Under the pieces are notes generated by a model that saw only the letters and a program-made list of their open reading frames with translations, was not told the origin of the DNA and did no database searches. From a bacterium (GTDB taxonomy: Bacteria > Planctomycetota > UBA1135 > GCA-002686595), in the NCBI GenBank assembly GCA_024226735.1, contig JAAELL010000423.1:1-46653 (forward strand): a stretch of 46,653 nucleotides of DNA. The letters run 5' to 3'. Below are positions 29,061 through 37,592 of the stretch, one piece after another. Made by a program: the position numbers and the translations under genes. How positions within the stretch are numbered: position 1 is the first letter of the stretch; every line of letters begins with the position of its first letter.

Positions 29061-29510
29061 ATGAACCTCACTGAAATCCGCGTCAAACTACTTCCCAGGC
29101 ACACCGACAAGTTACGTGGCTTCGCCAGCGTCACGATCGACGATTGCATGGTCGTGCGCGACATCAAGATCATCGAAGGCGGACGTGGTTTGTTCGTCGC
29201 GATGCCGAGCCGCAAACTCTGTGATCGCTGCCCGTCCTGCGCCGGTAAGAACCATGTTCGTGCACGGTACTGCAACGAATGCGGCACCAAGCTCCGCGAG
29301 GGACGGACGGATACCGACGAGCGTGGGCGACCACGCCTCTACGCCGACATCGCGCATCCCATCCACCAGAGTGCTCGCGACTTCATCCAGACCGCGATTC
29401 TGGACGCATTCCACATCGAGGTGGAGCGTTCGAAGCAGGCGGGTTACAAGGCGGTCGAGTTCGATGATCTCGACTACGACTATCTGGAGGAGTTCACCCA
29501 CGGCGGGTGA
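29061..29510 (+). CDS. spoVG: SpoVG-family RNA/DNA-binding regulator with zinc-ribbon insert
   Basis: 149 residues; the ATG at 29061 has GGAG at a proper distance and begins with the SpoVG core MNLTEIRVKLLP. Core words follow: GFASVTIDDCMVVRDIKIIE and GLFVAMPSRK. In ordinary SpoVG (~95 residues) the core continues straight into DIAHPI; here ~50 residues are inserted, carrying CDRCPSCAGKNHVRARYCNECG, a four-to-five-Cys zinc-ribbon. The core then resumes with YADIAHPIHQSARDFIQTAI. The acidic tail (FDDLDYDYLEEF) is an extension. SpoVG in Firmicutes is a site-specific nucleic-acid-binding global regulator, and the ispE-spoVG neighbourhood is shared with Bacillus. The insert implies a modified target specificity. 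Confidence 0.92.
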   Translation: MNLTEIRVKLLPRHTDKLRGFASVTIDDCMVVRDIKIIEGGRGLFVAMPSRKLCDRCPSCAGKNHVRARYCNECGTKLREGRTDTDERGRPRLYADIAHPIHQSARDFIQTAILDAFHIEVERSKQAGYKAVEFDDLDYDYLEEFTHGG

Positions 29511-29528
29511 TTCGCCGGGGCGTCGCCG

Positions 29529-30413
29529 ATGAGCGCGCGCCCGGGGGAATCCGACGCCGGACCGGTCGGCATCGCCGGCCTTGGGGCGGCGGGCACGGCG
29601 CTGGCGGCCAAGCTGGCCGCGGCGGGCGTGCCGCTCGTTTTGTACGCGCGGACGACCGCGCGTGCGGAGGCGCTCGCGACCTCGCTCGGCGCGACGGCCG
29701 CGGGTGAGCTCGAGGAGCTCGGCGCAGTCTCGACCGTGTGGCTGGCCGTGAGCGACCGCGCCATCGGTTCGGTCGCGGCCGAGATCGCGAGCCGCGTCAA
29801 GCGACCCAAGGCCGCGGTCGCGCTGCACGCGAGCGGGTTCTACGACGAGACGCCGCTCGCGCCGCTGGCTGACGCGGGTTGGAAGACGGGAGGCGCGCAC
29901 CCCCTCGTGTCGCTGCCGCCGGGGTCGCAGGACGTGCACGCGCTCGACTCCGCCTGGTTCGCGCTCTGCGGCGACCCGCGCGCGCGGCGACGGGCGCGCG
30001 AGCTCATCGCGTGCATCGGAGGCCACGAGCTCGCCCTGGTGGGGGGCGCCGACGCGAAACGCCGCTATCACGCCGCCGCGTCCTTGCTCGCGGGCGGGCT
30101 CGCGAGCTTGTTCGACGTCGTCGAGGAGGAGCTCGACGGTGCCGTCAAGTCGCCGCGGGTCGCGCGCGCGGCCTTCGCGGCGCTCGCCGGCAGTGTGCTG
30201 GACAACCTCGCGACGCGCGGGGCGGCGGCGTCGATGACCGGGCCCGTGGTGCGCGGCGACGTCGAGGTGCTGCGCGGTCAGCTCGAGCTCATGGGGCCCC
30301 ATGCGCGGCGTTTGTACGAGGACTTGCTCGGACGGGTCGTGCGTTTGGCGCTCGAACGGGGATCGCTCGACGCCGCGCAAGCCCAAGCGATTTGGGCGCT
30401 CTTGGATGAGTAG
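29529..30413 (+). CDS. Rossmann / DUF2520 dehydrogenase-like protein (possible ketopantoate reductase)
   Basis: 294 residues. The N-terminal NAD(P)-binding fold shows VGIAGLGAAGTALAAKLAAA, then an Arg-containing stretch after beta-2 (YARTTARAEALA) that suggests NADP. The middle word STVWLAVSDRAIGSVAAEI is typical of this family, followed by ALHASGFYDETPL and GAHPLVSLP. The C-terminal DUF2520 domain has RYHAAASLLAGGLASLFDV and GPVVRGDVEVL. Related DUF2520 proteins neighbour panB/panC in other genomes and one lineage (PanG) is, as I recall, a ketopantoate reductase. Here it lies 1.5 kb downstream of panC. The enzyme activity is therefore an inference; another 2-oxoacid reduction is possible. 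Confidence 0.85.
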   Translation: MSARPGESDAGPVGIAGLGAAGTALAAKLAAAGVPLVLYARTTARAEALATSLGATAAGELEELGAVSTVWLAVSDRAIGSVAAEIASRVKRPKAAVALHASGFYDETPLAPLADAGWKTGGAHPLVSLPPGSQDVHALDSAWFALCGDPRARRRARELIACIGGHELALVGGADAKRRYHAAASLLAGGLASLFDVVEEELDGAVKSPRVARAAFAALAGSVLDNLATRGAAASMTGPVVRGDVEVLRGQLELMGPHARRLYEDLLGRVVRLALERGSLDAAQAQAIWALLDE

Positions 30414-30461
30414 CGGAGCTGCGCAGCAGCCTCGCCTGTGCCGACTTGGCAAACTGCGGCG

Positions 30462-31988
30462 ATGGCCATCGTCGTCTCCCACATCGCCAACGATTTCGAC
30501 ACGCTCGCCCGGCGTGCTCTCCGGCAAGCCGAGCTCGCGGACCTGATCGAGCTGCGCCTCGACCGGGTAGGACATCCGGGCGAGGACGTGCTACGCGAGT
30601 TCATCAAGAGCTCGCCCAAGCCCGTCGTCGTCACCGTGCACGGGCCCGAAGCGTTCGGGAAGTACCAAGGCAGCGTCGACGAGCGCTGCGAGCTCTTGCT
30701 CGCTGCGAGTCGTGCGGGGGCGATGTTCGTCGACATCGACTGGACGCTGTCGCTCGAGCTCGGCGAGGTCGAGGGCAAGTGCCACCGGATCGTTTCGAGG
30801 CACGACACGGAGGAGACGCCCGACGACCTGGCCGCCTTCGACGAAGAGGTGCGTGCCGTGCTCTACGAAGGCGACGCCGTCAAGCTCGTGACCCACGCGC
30901 ATTCGACCGAGGACGGGCTGCGCGTCATGCGCTTCCTGCGCGAGGCGCAGGGCGGCCTCGTCGCGTTCTGCTCGGGGCGCGCCGGCTCTTTCACGCGCGT
31001 GCTCGCGCCCATCTTCGGCTCGCCGTTCACGTACGCCGCGCCGGCCGACCTGCCGGGCGAGCCGACCCCCGAGCCGACCGCGCCCGGCCAGTGGCGCGTC
31101 AACGACCTGTTGAGCGCCATGCCGCCGGGCGGGCTGAGCCCCGAGACGGCGATCCTCGGCGTCGTCGGCAACCCGATTCACCTCTCGCTCTCGCCGCGCG
31201 TGCAGGGGATGGCGCTCAAGAACGCCCACCTCGATGCGGTCTACGTCGCGTTCGAGCCGACCGACTTCGACCGCTTCCTCGACCTCGCCGACGACGAGAA
31301 CTTCCGCGGCCTCTCGGTCACCGCGCCCTTCAAGGCCGCCGCCTTCGGCCGCGCGTCCAACGCGGACGACGCGAGTCGCCGCGCGTGCGCGACGAACACG
31401 CTCGTGCGCGAGGGAGAGGGCTGGCGCGGGTACAACACCGACGTCAGCGCGATCCGCGAGATCCTGGAGACGATCTTTCCGGTCCACGCGGCCGAGCCGG
31501 GCCGGCCGGCGGTGCTGGCCGCGGCCCAGGTGCTCGTGCTGGGCACCGGGGGCGCCGCCCGCGCGGCGCTCGGGGCGTTGCGCGAGCTCGACCTCACGCC
31601 GACGGTCGCTGGCCGCGACCACGCGGCCGCCCGCGCCCTCGCCGCGGACTTGGGCGCCCAGGCCCTCGCCTGGGACGGGATCGCCGAGTTCGCCTACGAC
31701 GTGTTGATCCACTGCACGCCGGTCGGCTCCGGCGACGACGGGCGCAGCCCGATCCCGCCCGAGTGGATCCGGCCCCAGTCGCTCGTCCTGGATGCGGTCT
31801 ACCGCCCGATCAAGACCCCCCTGCTCGCCGCCGCCCGCGAGCGCGGCTGCACCGCCGTCCCCGGCGCCGAGTGGTTCATCCGGCAGGCGCGCGGGCAGTT
31901 CGAGCTCTTCACGCGCCAGCCGCCCGACGAACCCCTGATGCGCGCGGCCTTCGAGCACGCTCTGGGCCTCGGCGACGCCTCCGCGTGA
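30462..31988 (+). CDS. aroDE: Bifunctional 3-dehydroquinate dehydratase / shikimate dehydrogenase (AroD-AroE)
   Basis: 508 residues from the ATG at 30462. The N-terminal ~210 residues are type I dehydroquinase: LIELRLDRVGHP, the His of VSRHDTEETP and the Schiff-base Lys of AVKLVTHAHS are intact. The C-terminal half (from ~225) is NADP-dependent shikimate dehydrogenase: GNPIHLSLSPRVQG, LSVTAPFKAAA (catalytic Lys), ACATNTLV, YNTDVSAIREIL, LVLGTGGAARAAL (Rossmann) and CTPVGSGDDG. The fusion is the same order as in plants and some bacteria, including, as I recall, chlamydiae and planctomycetes. It performs steps 3 and 4 of the shikimate pathway; shikimate kinase, the next step, follows in the same operon. 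Confidence 0.95.
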   Translation: MAIVVSHIANDFDTLARRALRQAELADLIELRLDRVGHPGEDVLREFIKSSPKPVVVTVHGPEAFGKYQGSVDERCELLLAASRAGAMFVDIDWTLSLELGEVEGKCHRIVSRHDTEETPDDLAAFDEEVRAVLYEGDAVKLVTHAHSTEDGLRVMRFLREAQGGLVAFCSGRAGSFTRVLAPIFGSPFTYAAPADLPGEPTPEPTAPGQWRVNDLLSAMPPGGLSPETAILGVVGNPIHLSLSPRVQGMALKNAHLDAVYVAFEPTDFDRFLDLADDENFRGLSVTAPFKAAAFGRASNADDASRRACATNTLVREGEGWRGYNTDVSAIREILETIFPVHAAEPGRPAVLAAAQVLVLGTGGAARAALGALRELDLTPTVAGRDHAAARALAADLGAQALAWDGIAEFAYDVLIHCTPVGSGDDGRSPIPPEWIRPQSLVLDAVYRPIKTPLLAAARERGCTAVPGAEWFIRQARGQFELFTRQPPDEPLMRAAFEHALGLGDASA

Positions 31989-32047
31989 CCCCGCCACGAC
32001 CCAGCCACGACCCAGTAGGTCCTCCCCTGGCCACCCCAGAAGGCCCC

Positions 32048-32602
32048 ATGCCCAGCCCCTCCATCTCGCTCCCGGTCACCCTCGTCGGGCTGCGCTGCTC
32101 TGGCAAGACGACGGTCGGCCGAGCCCTCGCGGCGCGCCTCGGGACGTCCTTCCGGGACCTCGACGAGGCCCTCGTGGACCTCGCCAGGACCGATCGTGAG
32201 CCGCGCCCGTCGGCGGGGGACCTACTCGCCGAGCTGGGCGTGGGACGGTTCCGGGACCTCGAGCAGCGCGCCCTCGAGGGGCTTCTCGCCGGGACCGTCC
32301 CGGGCGTGATCGCGACCGGTGGGGGCTGCGTCGAGCGCGAGGCCAACCGGCTGCTGCTCGCGGGCCGGACCTGCTGCGTGTGGTTGCGTGCGCCGGTCGA
32401 GGTGCTCGGCGCTCGGCTCGCCGCCGATTCGACCTCGCGGCCGGCGCTCGACGGCGGTTCGGACCCCGTGGCCGAGATCGCGGCGATTGCGCGGCGGCGC
32501 GAGGACCTGTACCGCACCGTCGCCCACGTGGACATCGACACCGGTTCGCTCGCTCCCGCCGAAGTCCTCGAGCTCGTGATTACGGCGCTTTCGCGCCGAT
32601 GA
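32048..32602 (+). CDS. aroK: Shikimate kinase
   Basis: Phosphorylates shikimate with ATP, the step after AroE. 184 residues. Walker A is GLRCSGKTTVG, the substrate-binding DxD-type motif is FRDLDEALVDLA, the Arg of RFRDLE and the Gly-rich ATGGGCVERE fit substrate contacts, and the lid is STSRPALDGG. I place the start at the ATG at 32048, eight residues before the beta-1 strand. A GTG at 31985 in the same frame overlaps the aroDE stop as GTGA and would add a 21-residue Pro-rich extension; it is less likely but may be used for coupling. It is followed by 141 nt before the next gene. Confidence 0.93.
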   Translation: MPSPSISLPVTLVGLRCSGKTTVGRALAARLGTSFRDLDEALVDLARTDREPRPSAGDLLAELGVGRFRDLEQRALEGLLAGTVPGVIATGGGCVEREANRLLLAGRTCCVWLRAPVEVLGARLAADSTSRPALDGGSDPVAEIAAIARRREDLYRTVAHVDIDTGSLAPAEVLELVITALSRR

Positions 32603-32743
32603 GTTCTCACGCCTGGGTCCAAGACGACCGAAAGAGAACAGGGGAAACAGGCAGCGGCGGCACACACTCACCGACTCGGCGCGTAAGCACGGCGGTGGCG
32701 AAAGCCGTCCCAGACGTGCGGAAAGCGGGTAGGATTGGTGTAG

Positions 32744-35569
32744 GTGTTGAAGGGAATCGGGGCGAAACGAGGGCAACAGCGACGCGGACGGCCGTTCCGG
32801 TTTCTGCTCATGTCGCTCGTGCTCGTGCTCGTGCTCGTGGCGCCTGGCGCCGCCGAAGGCGCGGGACAACAGACTCCGCCCGCGGCTCCGGGCCAGACCG
32901 TGGAAGCCGGTGCCGACGCCGAGCTGACTGGCCCGACCCGCGGCGAATCCCACGCGCGGCTGCTCGGGCTGGAGAATGACGCGTTCGAGGAAGAGGCCGC
33001 GCGGCTGTGCGCCGAGTCGACCGGGTTCGGTCCACTCGAGGCGATCTTGCTGCGCGCCGGCGGGACGAGTCCGCCGGGCATTCCCGCTTCCCGCGTGGAG
33101 CGACGAGTCGACGAGCGCACGGACGCGCGCGACTGGATCGGTGGCGAGCTTCAGGGCGGCGACACCGAGGCCCGTTGGCGCTCGTTCCTGAAGGCGCACG
33201 TCACATGGAACGCGGCGGTCGCCGGTGGCGATCTCGAGATGTGTCTCGCCGCCTTGCGCGCGTACGCCGGCCTGCGCGACGACACGCTCGGGGGCGACAT
33301 CGCCAAGAATCTGAAGGTGCGGAACCCGCGCGTGCTCGCGGCGACACGCCAAGCACTGTTCGACCTGTACGGGCGTTGGTTCGAGGACGAAGCCGAGTGG
33401 TCGGACTACGACGTCACGTGCCGTACCGCAGGTGCCCATGCACACCTGCTCTCGCTCGAAGAGGAACGGATTCGGCTCTGGATGATGCTCTTGGCCGAGC
33501 GCCCGCTGCGGCTCGAGGAGATCTTCGCGACTCTACGCGACAGCGACGCGCGCGCGCGGGCCGCGCGCCAGTTCTCCACGAGCGTCATCGACAACGAGCT
33601 GCCGCTCGAAGAGGCCGTGGCTCTCTTGAACAAGCTGCTCGTCAGCGAGATCGACGCGACCGTCTTTCATGCGCTCGCCGAGGCCGCCGTGGGGCTCGTG
33701 CAAGGGCTATCGCCCAATTCGCCGATCGTCGGTAGCGTGCGCGAGAGCCTGTTGGCGACGGCCGAGGACGAGAATCAGGAACGCGAGTACCTGAGTGGTG
33801 CCGTGCTCGTCGCCCTCGCACGACTTCCGTGGAGCGAGAACGGGGGCGGAGACGACGCGATCGCGAGCGGCATCGACAAGGCCGCCACAGTCTTCACCAA
33901 GATCGAGCCGCCGCTGTTCGATCCCGATCAGACGCTGGCCAGCTTGGCCGCCATACGCAGCCTCGCCGGGCAGGGCGACGGAACGGTCGTCCTCGCCGGT
34001 GGCGTGCTCGACAAGGTCGTCGGACTCTTGAGCGACGAGTTCAAATCGGACGAGGTCCGAATTGCGGCGGCCAAGACGCTGCCGTTCGTGTTCGACGAGA
34101 GCGAGATGGTCGGGCACGTCAAGAAGGAGCTGGCTCGTCCGAACACGTCCTCGGCGTTGCTCTACGAGCTGCTGGGCGAGTTGCGGCGGGCACATCTCGA
34201 GTTCGACCCGGAGAGCGAAGAAGCGCTCAGCTTGCTCGAGACTCTCAGGGAACACCTCGACGACCCGAACACGGACGTGCGCGCGAGCGCGCTCGATCTC
34301 CTGGCGAGCAAGAACCTGTCGACGCTGTACGAGAAGCGCACCGAGCTGCAGGCGGGTTGGATCCTGGACGATCTGATCGAGCGACTGGGCGAGGAAGAAT
34401 CCGCGGATCTCCAGTCGGTGCTCTTGAGTCTCCTCGAGCGCGACGCGAGCGCGTCGGTCATGAAGAAGCTGATCCAATCGCGGGGCGTCCACGTCCTCGC
34501 GATCAGTGGGCCGCGGATTCTGAACGAGCTGGTGACGATGCTGGGCACCTACGGGAACGGCCAGCTGATGCTCGCCGCCTCGAAGATCGTCGAGGACGAC
34601 ACGGTGATGGCGCGCGCGGATGCCGAGGCCCAGGCGAGGATCGCGACCAAGGAGGTCGAGACGCGCCGCGCCCGACTCGAGGCGGCGCTCGGCCTCGTGA
34701 CCTCGCTCGACGCCCAGAAGGTGGCCGCCTTGACCGCCGCGGAACACGCCTTGATCGTGAGCTGGGCGATCGAGCTGCGCGGCCGCGTCGGAGCGCCGGA
34801 CCCGAAAGAGCCGCCGGTGCATCTGAAGCGCGTGACCGACGTGCACCTCGCGCAAGTGGGGAGCGAGCTGCCCGAGGACATCAAGGCCTGGCACGCCGCG
34901 ATGCTCCACGGCGATCTGTTCCGGATCGACCCCGAGCACGGGACCGAACCTGCCCTCGACGCGTTCGCCAAAGCGCTCGATCTCGCCACGGGCCCGGACG
35001 AGCGCGCCGTGCGCCTCGATCGCGCGCGCTTTCTCCACGCCGCGGGCATGCGCTCGGAGGCCTTTGCGGACTACGACGCGCTCTTCGGGTACCTGGACAA
35101 TGCGATCGCCGTCGAGAGCTGGTTCGAGCTCGCGGACCTGCGCGCTCTGGCGGAGCTCTCGACGTGGAACGCGAGCGTCGCGGTCGGCGAAGGCCGCCCG
35201 ACCCCAGCGGACGCCGCCCGGCGGGCATTCGACGCCGTGTTGGCGGTGGTGAAGAGCGACCCCTGGAAACAAGAGCCCGAACGCCGGCGCGTCGAGGACC
35301 TACGCCTGGTCGTCGAATACGCCTTGGCCAGTGGCGACGAGCCCCGCTTGCAGGGCGCCGACGCACTCTTCCGAGACCTACCGGACGAGATGGACGAAAC
35401 GACCGAGATCAAGGGCGATCCGCTGTGGAAGGACCTCGCGCTCCTCCACCACGGCGACCTGCTCGAATCCGCACTGTTGCTAGCGAAGCGGGCCGAAGCC
35501 GAGGTCGCCGGCGGCACGGGCGACGGCGGTTCTCCACAAGCGGAGCAGAATCCGGGCGGAGGTTCTTGA
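32744..35569 (+). CDS. Large exported helical-repeat protein (HEAT-like), function unknown
   Basis: 941 residues from the GTG at 32744 (AGGA lies upstream; an ATG at 32810 would remove most of the basic n-region). The n-region (RGQQRRGRPFR) and following hydrophobic run (LLMSLVLVLVLVAPGAAEG) form a clear signal peptide. The rest is helical, acidic and Leu/Ala-rich. Stretches near 340-560 resemble HEAT-type repeats (TLASLAAIRSLAGQGD, DEVRIAAAKTLPFVF, TDVRASALDLLASKN). Residues ~690-900 look TPR-like (AFAKALDLATGPDERAVRLD). No catalytic motif is seen and I do not recognise the family. It is the last protein gene before the initiator tRNA, separated by 41 nt. Confidence 0.8.
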   Translation: MLKGIGAKRGQQRRGRPFRFLLMSLVLVLVLVAPGAAEGAGQQTPPAAPGQTVEAGADAELTGPTRGESHARLLGLENDAFEEEAARLCAESTGFGPLEAILLRAGGTSPPGIPASRVERRVDERTDARDWIGGELQGGDTEARWRSFLKAHVTWNAAVAGGDLEMCLAALRAYAGLRDDTLGGDIAKNLKVRNPRVLAATRQALFDLYGRWFEDEAEWSDYDVTCRTAGAHAHLLSLEEERIRLWMMLLAERPLRLEEIFATLRDSDARARAARQFSTSVIDNELPLEEAVALLNKLLVSEIDATVFHALAEAAVGLVQGLSPNSPIVGSVRESLLATAEDENQEREYLSGAVLVALARLPWSENGGGDDAIASGIDKAATVFTKIEPPLFDPDQTLASLAAIRSLAGQGDGTVVLAGGVLDKVVGLLSDEFKSDEVRIAAAKTLPFVFDESEMVGHVKKELARPNTSSALLYELLGELRRAHLEFDPESEEALSLLETLREHLDDPNTDVRASALDLLASKNLSTLYEKRTELQAGWILDDLIERLGEEESADLQSVLLSLLERDASASVMKKLIQSRGVHVLAISGPRILNELVTMLGTYGNGQLMLAASKIVEDDTVMARADAEAQARIATKEVETRRARLEAALGLVTSLDAQKVAALTAAEHALIVSWAIELRGRVGAPDPKEPPVHLKRVTDVHLAQVGSELPEDIKAWHAAMLHGDLFRIDPEHGTEPALDAFAKALDLATGPDERAVRLDRARFLHAAGMRSEAFADYDALFGYLDNAIAVESWFELADLRALAELSTWNASVAVGEGRPTPADAARRAFDAVLAVVKSDPWKQEPERRRVEDLRLVVEYALASGDEPRLQGADALFRDLPDEMDETTEIKGDPLWKDLALLHHGDLLESALLLAKRAEAEVAGGTGDGGSPQAEQNPGGGS

Positions 35570-35610
35570 ACCTTCGACCGCCAAGGCCATAATGACGCCC
35601 GTCAACGGTT

Positions 35611-35687
35611 CGCGGGGTGGAGCAGTCTGGCAGCTCGTCGGGCTCATAACCCGGAGGTCGTAGGTTCGAATCCTACCCCCGCTACCA
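35611..35687 (+). tRNA. Initiator tRNA-Met (CAU)
   Basis: 77 nt with encoded CCA (35685-35687). Acceptor arm 35611-35617 pairs with 35677-35683 at six positions, but 1-72 is C opposite T, the initiator-type mismatch at the end of the stem (commonly C/A in bacteria). The anticodon stem carries the GGG/CCC pairs diagnostic of initiator tRNA (TCGGGCTCATAACCCGG) around CAT. T-arm GTAGG/CCTAC with loop TTCGAAT and a standard D-arm (GAGCAGTCTGGCAGCTC) are present. Confidence 0.95.
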
Positions 35688-35749
35688 CTTCTAAGAGAGG
35701 ACTGTGCCCTTCCCGGCGCGGTCCTCTTTTTTCGTGCCCGGGAGGGCGG
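35677..35749 (+). repeat. tRNA-3'-end repeat, copy 1 (contains terminator)
   Basis: Runs from the tRNA acceptor end through CCA, the terminator stem and the word CGTGCCCGGGAGGGCGG. Compared by eye with 45672-45743 it shows seven substitutions and one single-base gap in 73 positions. A more diverged copy is at 39575-39644. All three keep the stem AGAGGAC/GTCCTCT. Confidence 0.7.
35696..35732 (+). terminator. Intrinsic terminator after initiator tRNA
   Basis: Seven-bp perfect stem AGAGGAC (35696-35702) with GTCCTCT (35721-35727), loop 18 nt containing CCTTCCCGG, followed by a run of six T. It lies nine nt after the mature tRNA end and ends the plus-strand housekeeping operon or the tRNA transcript. 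Confidence 0.8.
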
Positions 35750-36230
35750 GTGAGGTCGCCGGTGTGCGGTGCACCCCGTCGCGTCCCCCCGAGAAGACGG
35801 GCCGTGCCAGGGAGACCGGCAGCCTCACGTCGCCGGCCGTCGCTGCGTACGCAGTAAGAGGAGCGCGACATCGAGCTCGAGAGCGTCGTCGCCAAGCTCC
35901 CCGGCTCGGCCCGAGCTCGGGGGCGATTCTTCTCTTGTTCTCGGCGCGCACAGCGACCACATCACGGCGCAAACCGGGTTGACACGAGGCTCCAGAGCGA
36001 TGTGCCAGCGCGAAACACGGCCGTTTCGGAGGTAGGAGGCTGTCACGAACGGCCTGGGACAGAGGATACCGAGCCGACCCAAGACCGTCCGCCGTCGCTA
36101 CGATCGTTGGTCCCATGGAACCCCTCTCCGCCGAGGGGCCCATACCCGTTCGTGGTCAGCCTGCTAGCATTCTGCTACACGAGTCTCAGCTCTGGTGCAC
36201 GCCGCGATAGTCAAGCGAAGAAGACCCCGC
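35750..36230. other. Non-coding gap before oxidoreductase operon
   Basis: About 480 bp without a supportable gene; ORFs here are short and overlapping, and one antisense ORF runs into the tRNA. It contains GC-rich imperfect palindromes (around 36009-36030, CGAAACACGGCCGTTTCG) and should hold the promoter of the oxidoreductase operon. An isolated TTGACA at 35979-35984 has no acceptable -10 at 16-18 nt. No copy of the TetR palindrome seen at 45457-45476 is found here. Confidence 0.4.
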
Positions 36231-37592
36231 ATGGCCAAGTACTCCGCTATCACTCTGGATCGCGAGCTCTGCAAGTCCTGCGGACGTTGCATCGCCTCCT
36301 GCAACAAGCATGCGATCGCGATTGGGTCCGAGACCAATCAGCGCTCCGGGATGATCCCGTACGAGATCGACTACGAGCTGTGCAACCACTGCGGCTTGTG
36401 CATGACGGCCTGCCCGGAACCTTGGGCGATCACCGAAGGCGGCTACGATCTGGAGAACCCGGCGGCCCGCATACGTCCAGCCAAACCCGCGGCCATCCAA
36501 GTACGCCGTATCCCCCTCCCCGACCTCGAGCCCCTGGTCCTCAAGGGAAACCACGCTTCGGCGGTCGGCGCACTGCTGGCCGGATGCCGACACGTCTTCG
36601 GCTATCCCATCACTCCTAGCACCGAAGGAGCTGAGTACCTGGCCAGAGTGCTGCCCAGCCTGGAGGGCGTGTTCATGCAGTCTTGCTCCGAAGTCGCCAC
36701 GGTGAATCATATGTACGGTGCCGGTGGCGCGGGCGTGCCCACGATGACCTTCACGTCATCGCCGGGCTTCACGCTCATGCTGGAGGGCATCTCCTACATG
36801 ATCGGCGCCGAGCTGCCCGGAGTCTTCATCAACGTCATGCGACCGGGGCCCGGCCTGGGCTACATCGGCCCAGAGCAGAGCGACATCAAGCTATGTGCCC
36901 GCGGGCTGGGCCACGGCAACACCCACGCCATCGTCCTCGCGCCGTCCAGTCCGCAGGAGATGCTCGACTTGACCATGTTGGCCTTCGAGCTGAGCTTCAA
37001 GTACCGCAACCCCGTCGTCGTTGCGGCTGACGGCTACCTGGGCCAGATCACCGGCCGGGTGACCTTGCCAGCGGAGATGGTCGAGCCGGGTCTTCCTGAT
37101 TGGGCCGTGCGCGGCGACGCCGAGCACAAGAACAACCTCAACTCCTCCATCCTTCAGGACTGGGTCGAGCTGGAGAAGCACAACGAGCACATCAGCGGGA
37201 AGTACCGCGCCATGGAGCGGGACGAGCAGCTCTCCTCGGAGTTCCATACGGACGACGCGGAGCTTCTCATCGTGGCCTGCAACATACCGGCCCGCATGGC
37301 CAAGGCGGCGGTGGAGGCGCTGCGGCGCGAAGGCCACAAGGTCGGCCTCTTCCAACCGCTGACGATCTGGCCCTTTCCCATCGACGCCCTCGCGAAGCTG
37401 CTCGAACGCGTCGACCACATCCTGGTGGTCGAAGCCAGCGATGGACAGCTCGAGGACGAGATGCGCTTGGCGCTCAACAAGGCCGACATCGCAGGCATCC
37501 GTTTCGACCACCTCCGGCACATGGGCGGAATCCTCCCCGACGACGCCGAAATCGTGCGCACCACGCATAGCATCATGGGGGTTCCCGCATGA
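36231..37592 (+). CDS. 2-oxoacid:ferredoxin oxidoreductase, fused ferredoxin (delta) and alpha subunit
   Basis: 453 residues from the ATG at 36231. The N-terminal ~80 residues are a dicluster ferredoxin: CKSCGRCIASCNKHAI and CNHCGLCMTACPEPWAI. The rest is the pyrimidine/alpha half of PorA/KorA/VorA enzymes: CRHVFGYPITPSTEGAEYL, PTMTFTSSPGFTLMLEGISY, VMRPGPGLGYIGPEQSDIK and ILVVEASDGQLEDEMR. Such enzymes oxidise a 2-oxoacid to acyl-CoA and reduce ferredoxin. The stop overlaps the next gene's start by ATGA. The exact substrate (2-oxoglutarate, branched-chain, pyruvate or aryl-pyruvate) cannot be read from sequence. Confidence 0.92.
   Translation: MAKYSAITLDRELCKSCGRCIASCNKHAIAIGSETNQRSGMIPYEIDYELCNHCGLCMTACPEPWAITEGGYDLENPAARIRPAKPAAIQVRRIPLPDLEPLVLKGNHASAVGALLAGCRHVFGYPITPSTEGAEYLARVLPSLEGVFMQSCSEVATVNHMYGAGGAGVPTMTFTSSPGFTLMLEGISYMIGAELPGVFINVMRPGPGLGYIGPEQSDIKLCARGLGHGNTHAIVLAPSSPQEMLDLTMLAFELSFKYRNPVVVAADGYLGQITGRVTLPAEMVEPGLPDWAVRGDAEHKNNLNSSILQDWVELEKHNEHISGKYRAMERDEQLSSEFHTDDAELLIVACNIPARMAKAAVEALRREGHKVGLFQPLTIWPFPIDALAKLLERVDHILVVEASDGQLEDEMRLALNKADIAGIRFDHLRHMGGILPDDAEIVRTTHSIMGVPA

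Noticed and set aside
29564-29573. GACCGGTCGG inside the DUF2520 gene
   Set aside because: Matches only the central ten bases of the operator, lies in coding sequence, and is expected by chance in GC-rich DNA.
34549-35272. Minus-strand ORFs opposite the exported helical-repeat gene
   Set aside because: Arg- and His-rich composition with no signature; the plus-strand gene has a signal peptide and helical repeats.
35644-35895. Minus-strand ORF ending in VAGVGFEPTTSGL
   Set aside because: This is the well-known artefact of translating a tRNA gene antisense; the ORF's end is the complement of the initiator tRNA at 35611-35687.
35979-35984. TTGACA as a -35 box for the oxidoreductase operon
   Set aside because: No reasonable -10 hexamer at 16-18 nt, and it is about 250 nt from the first start codon. 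Left as an unassigned match.
36067-36084. Half-site ATACCGA resembling the TetR palindrome upstream of the oxidoreductase genes
   Set aside because: Only one half matches and the other arm is not complementary; too weak to claim shared control by the TetR protein.
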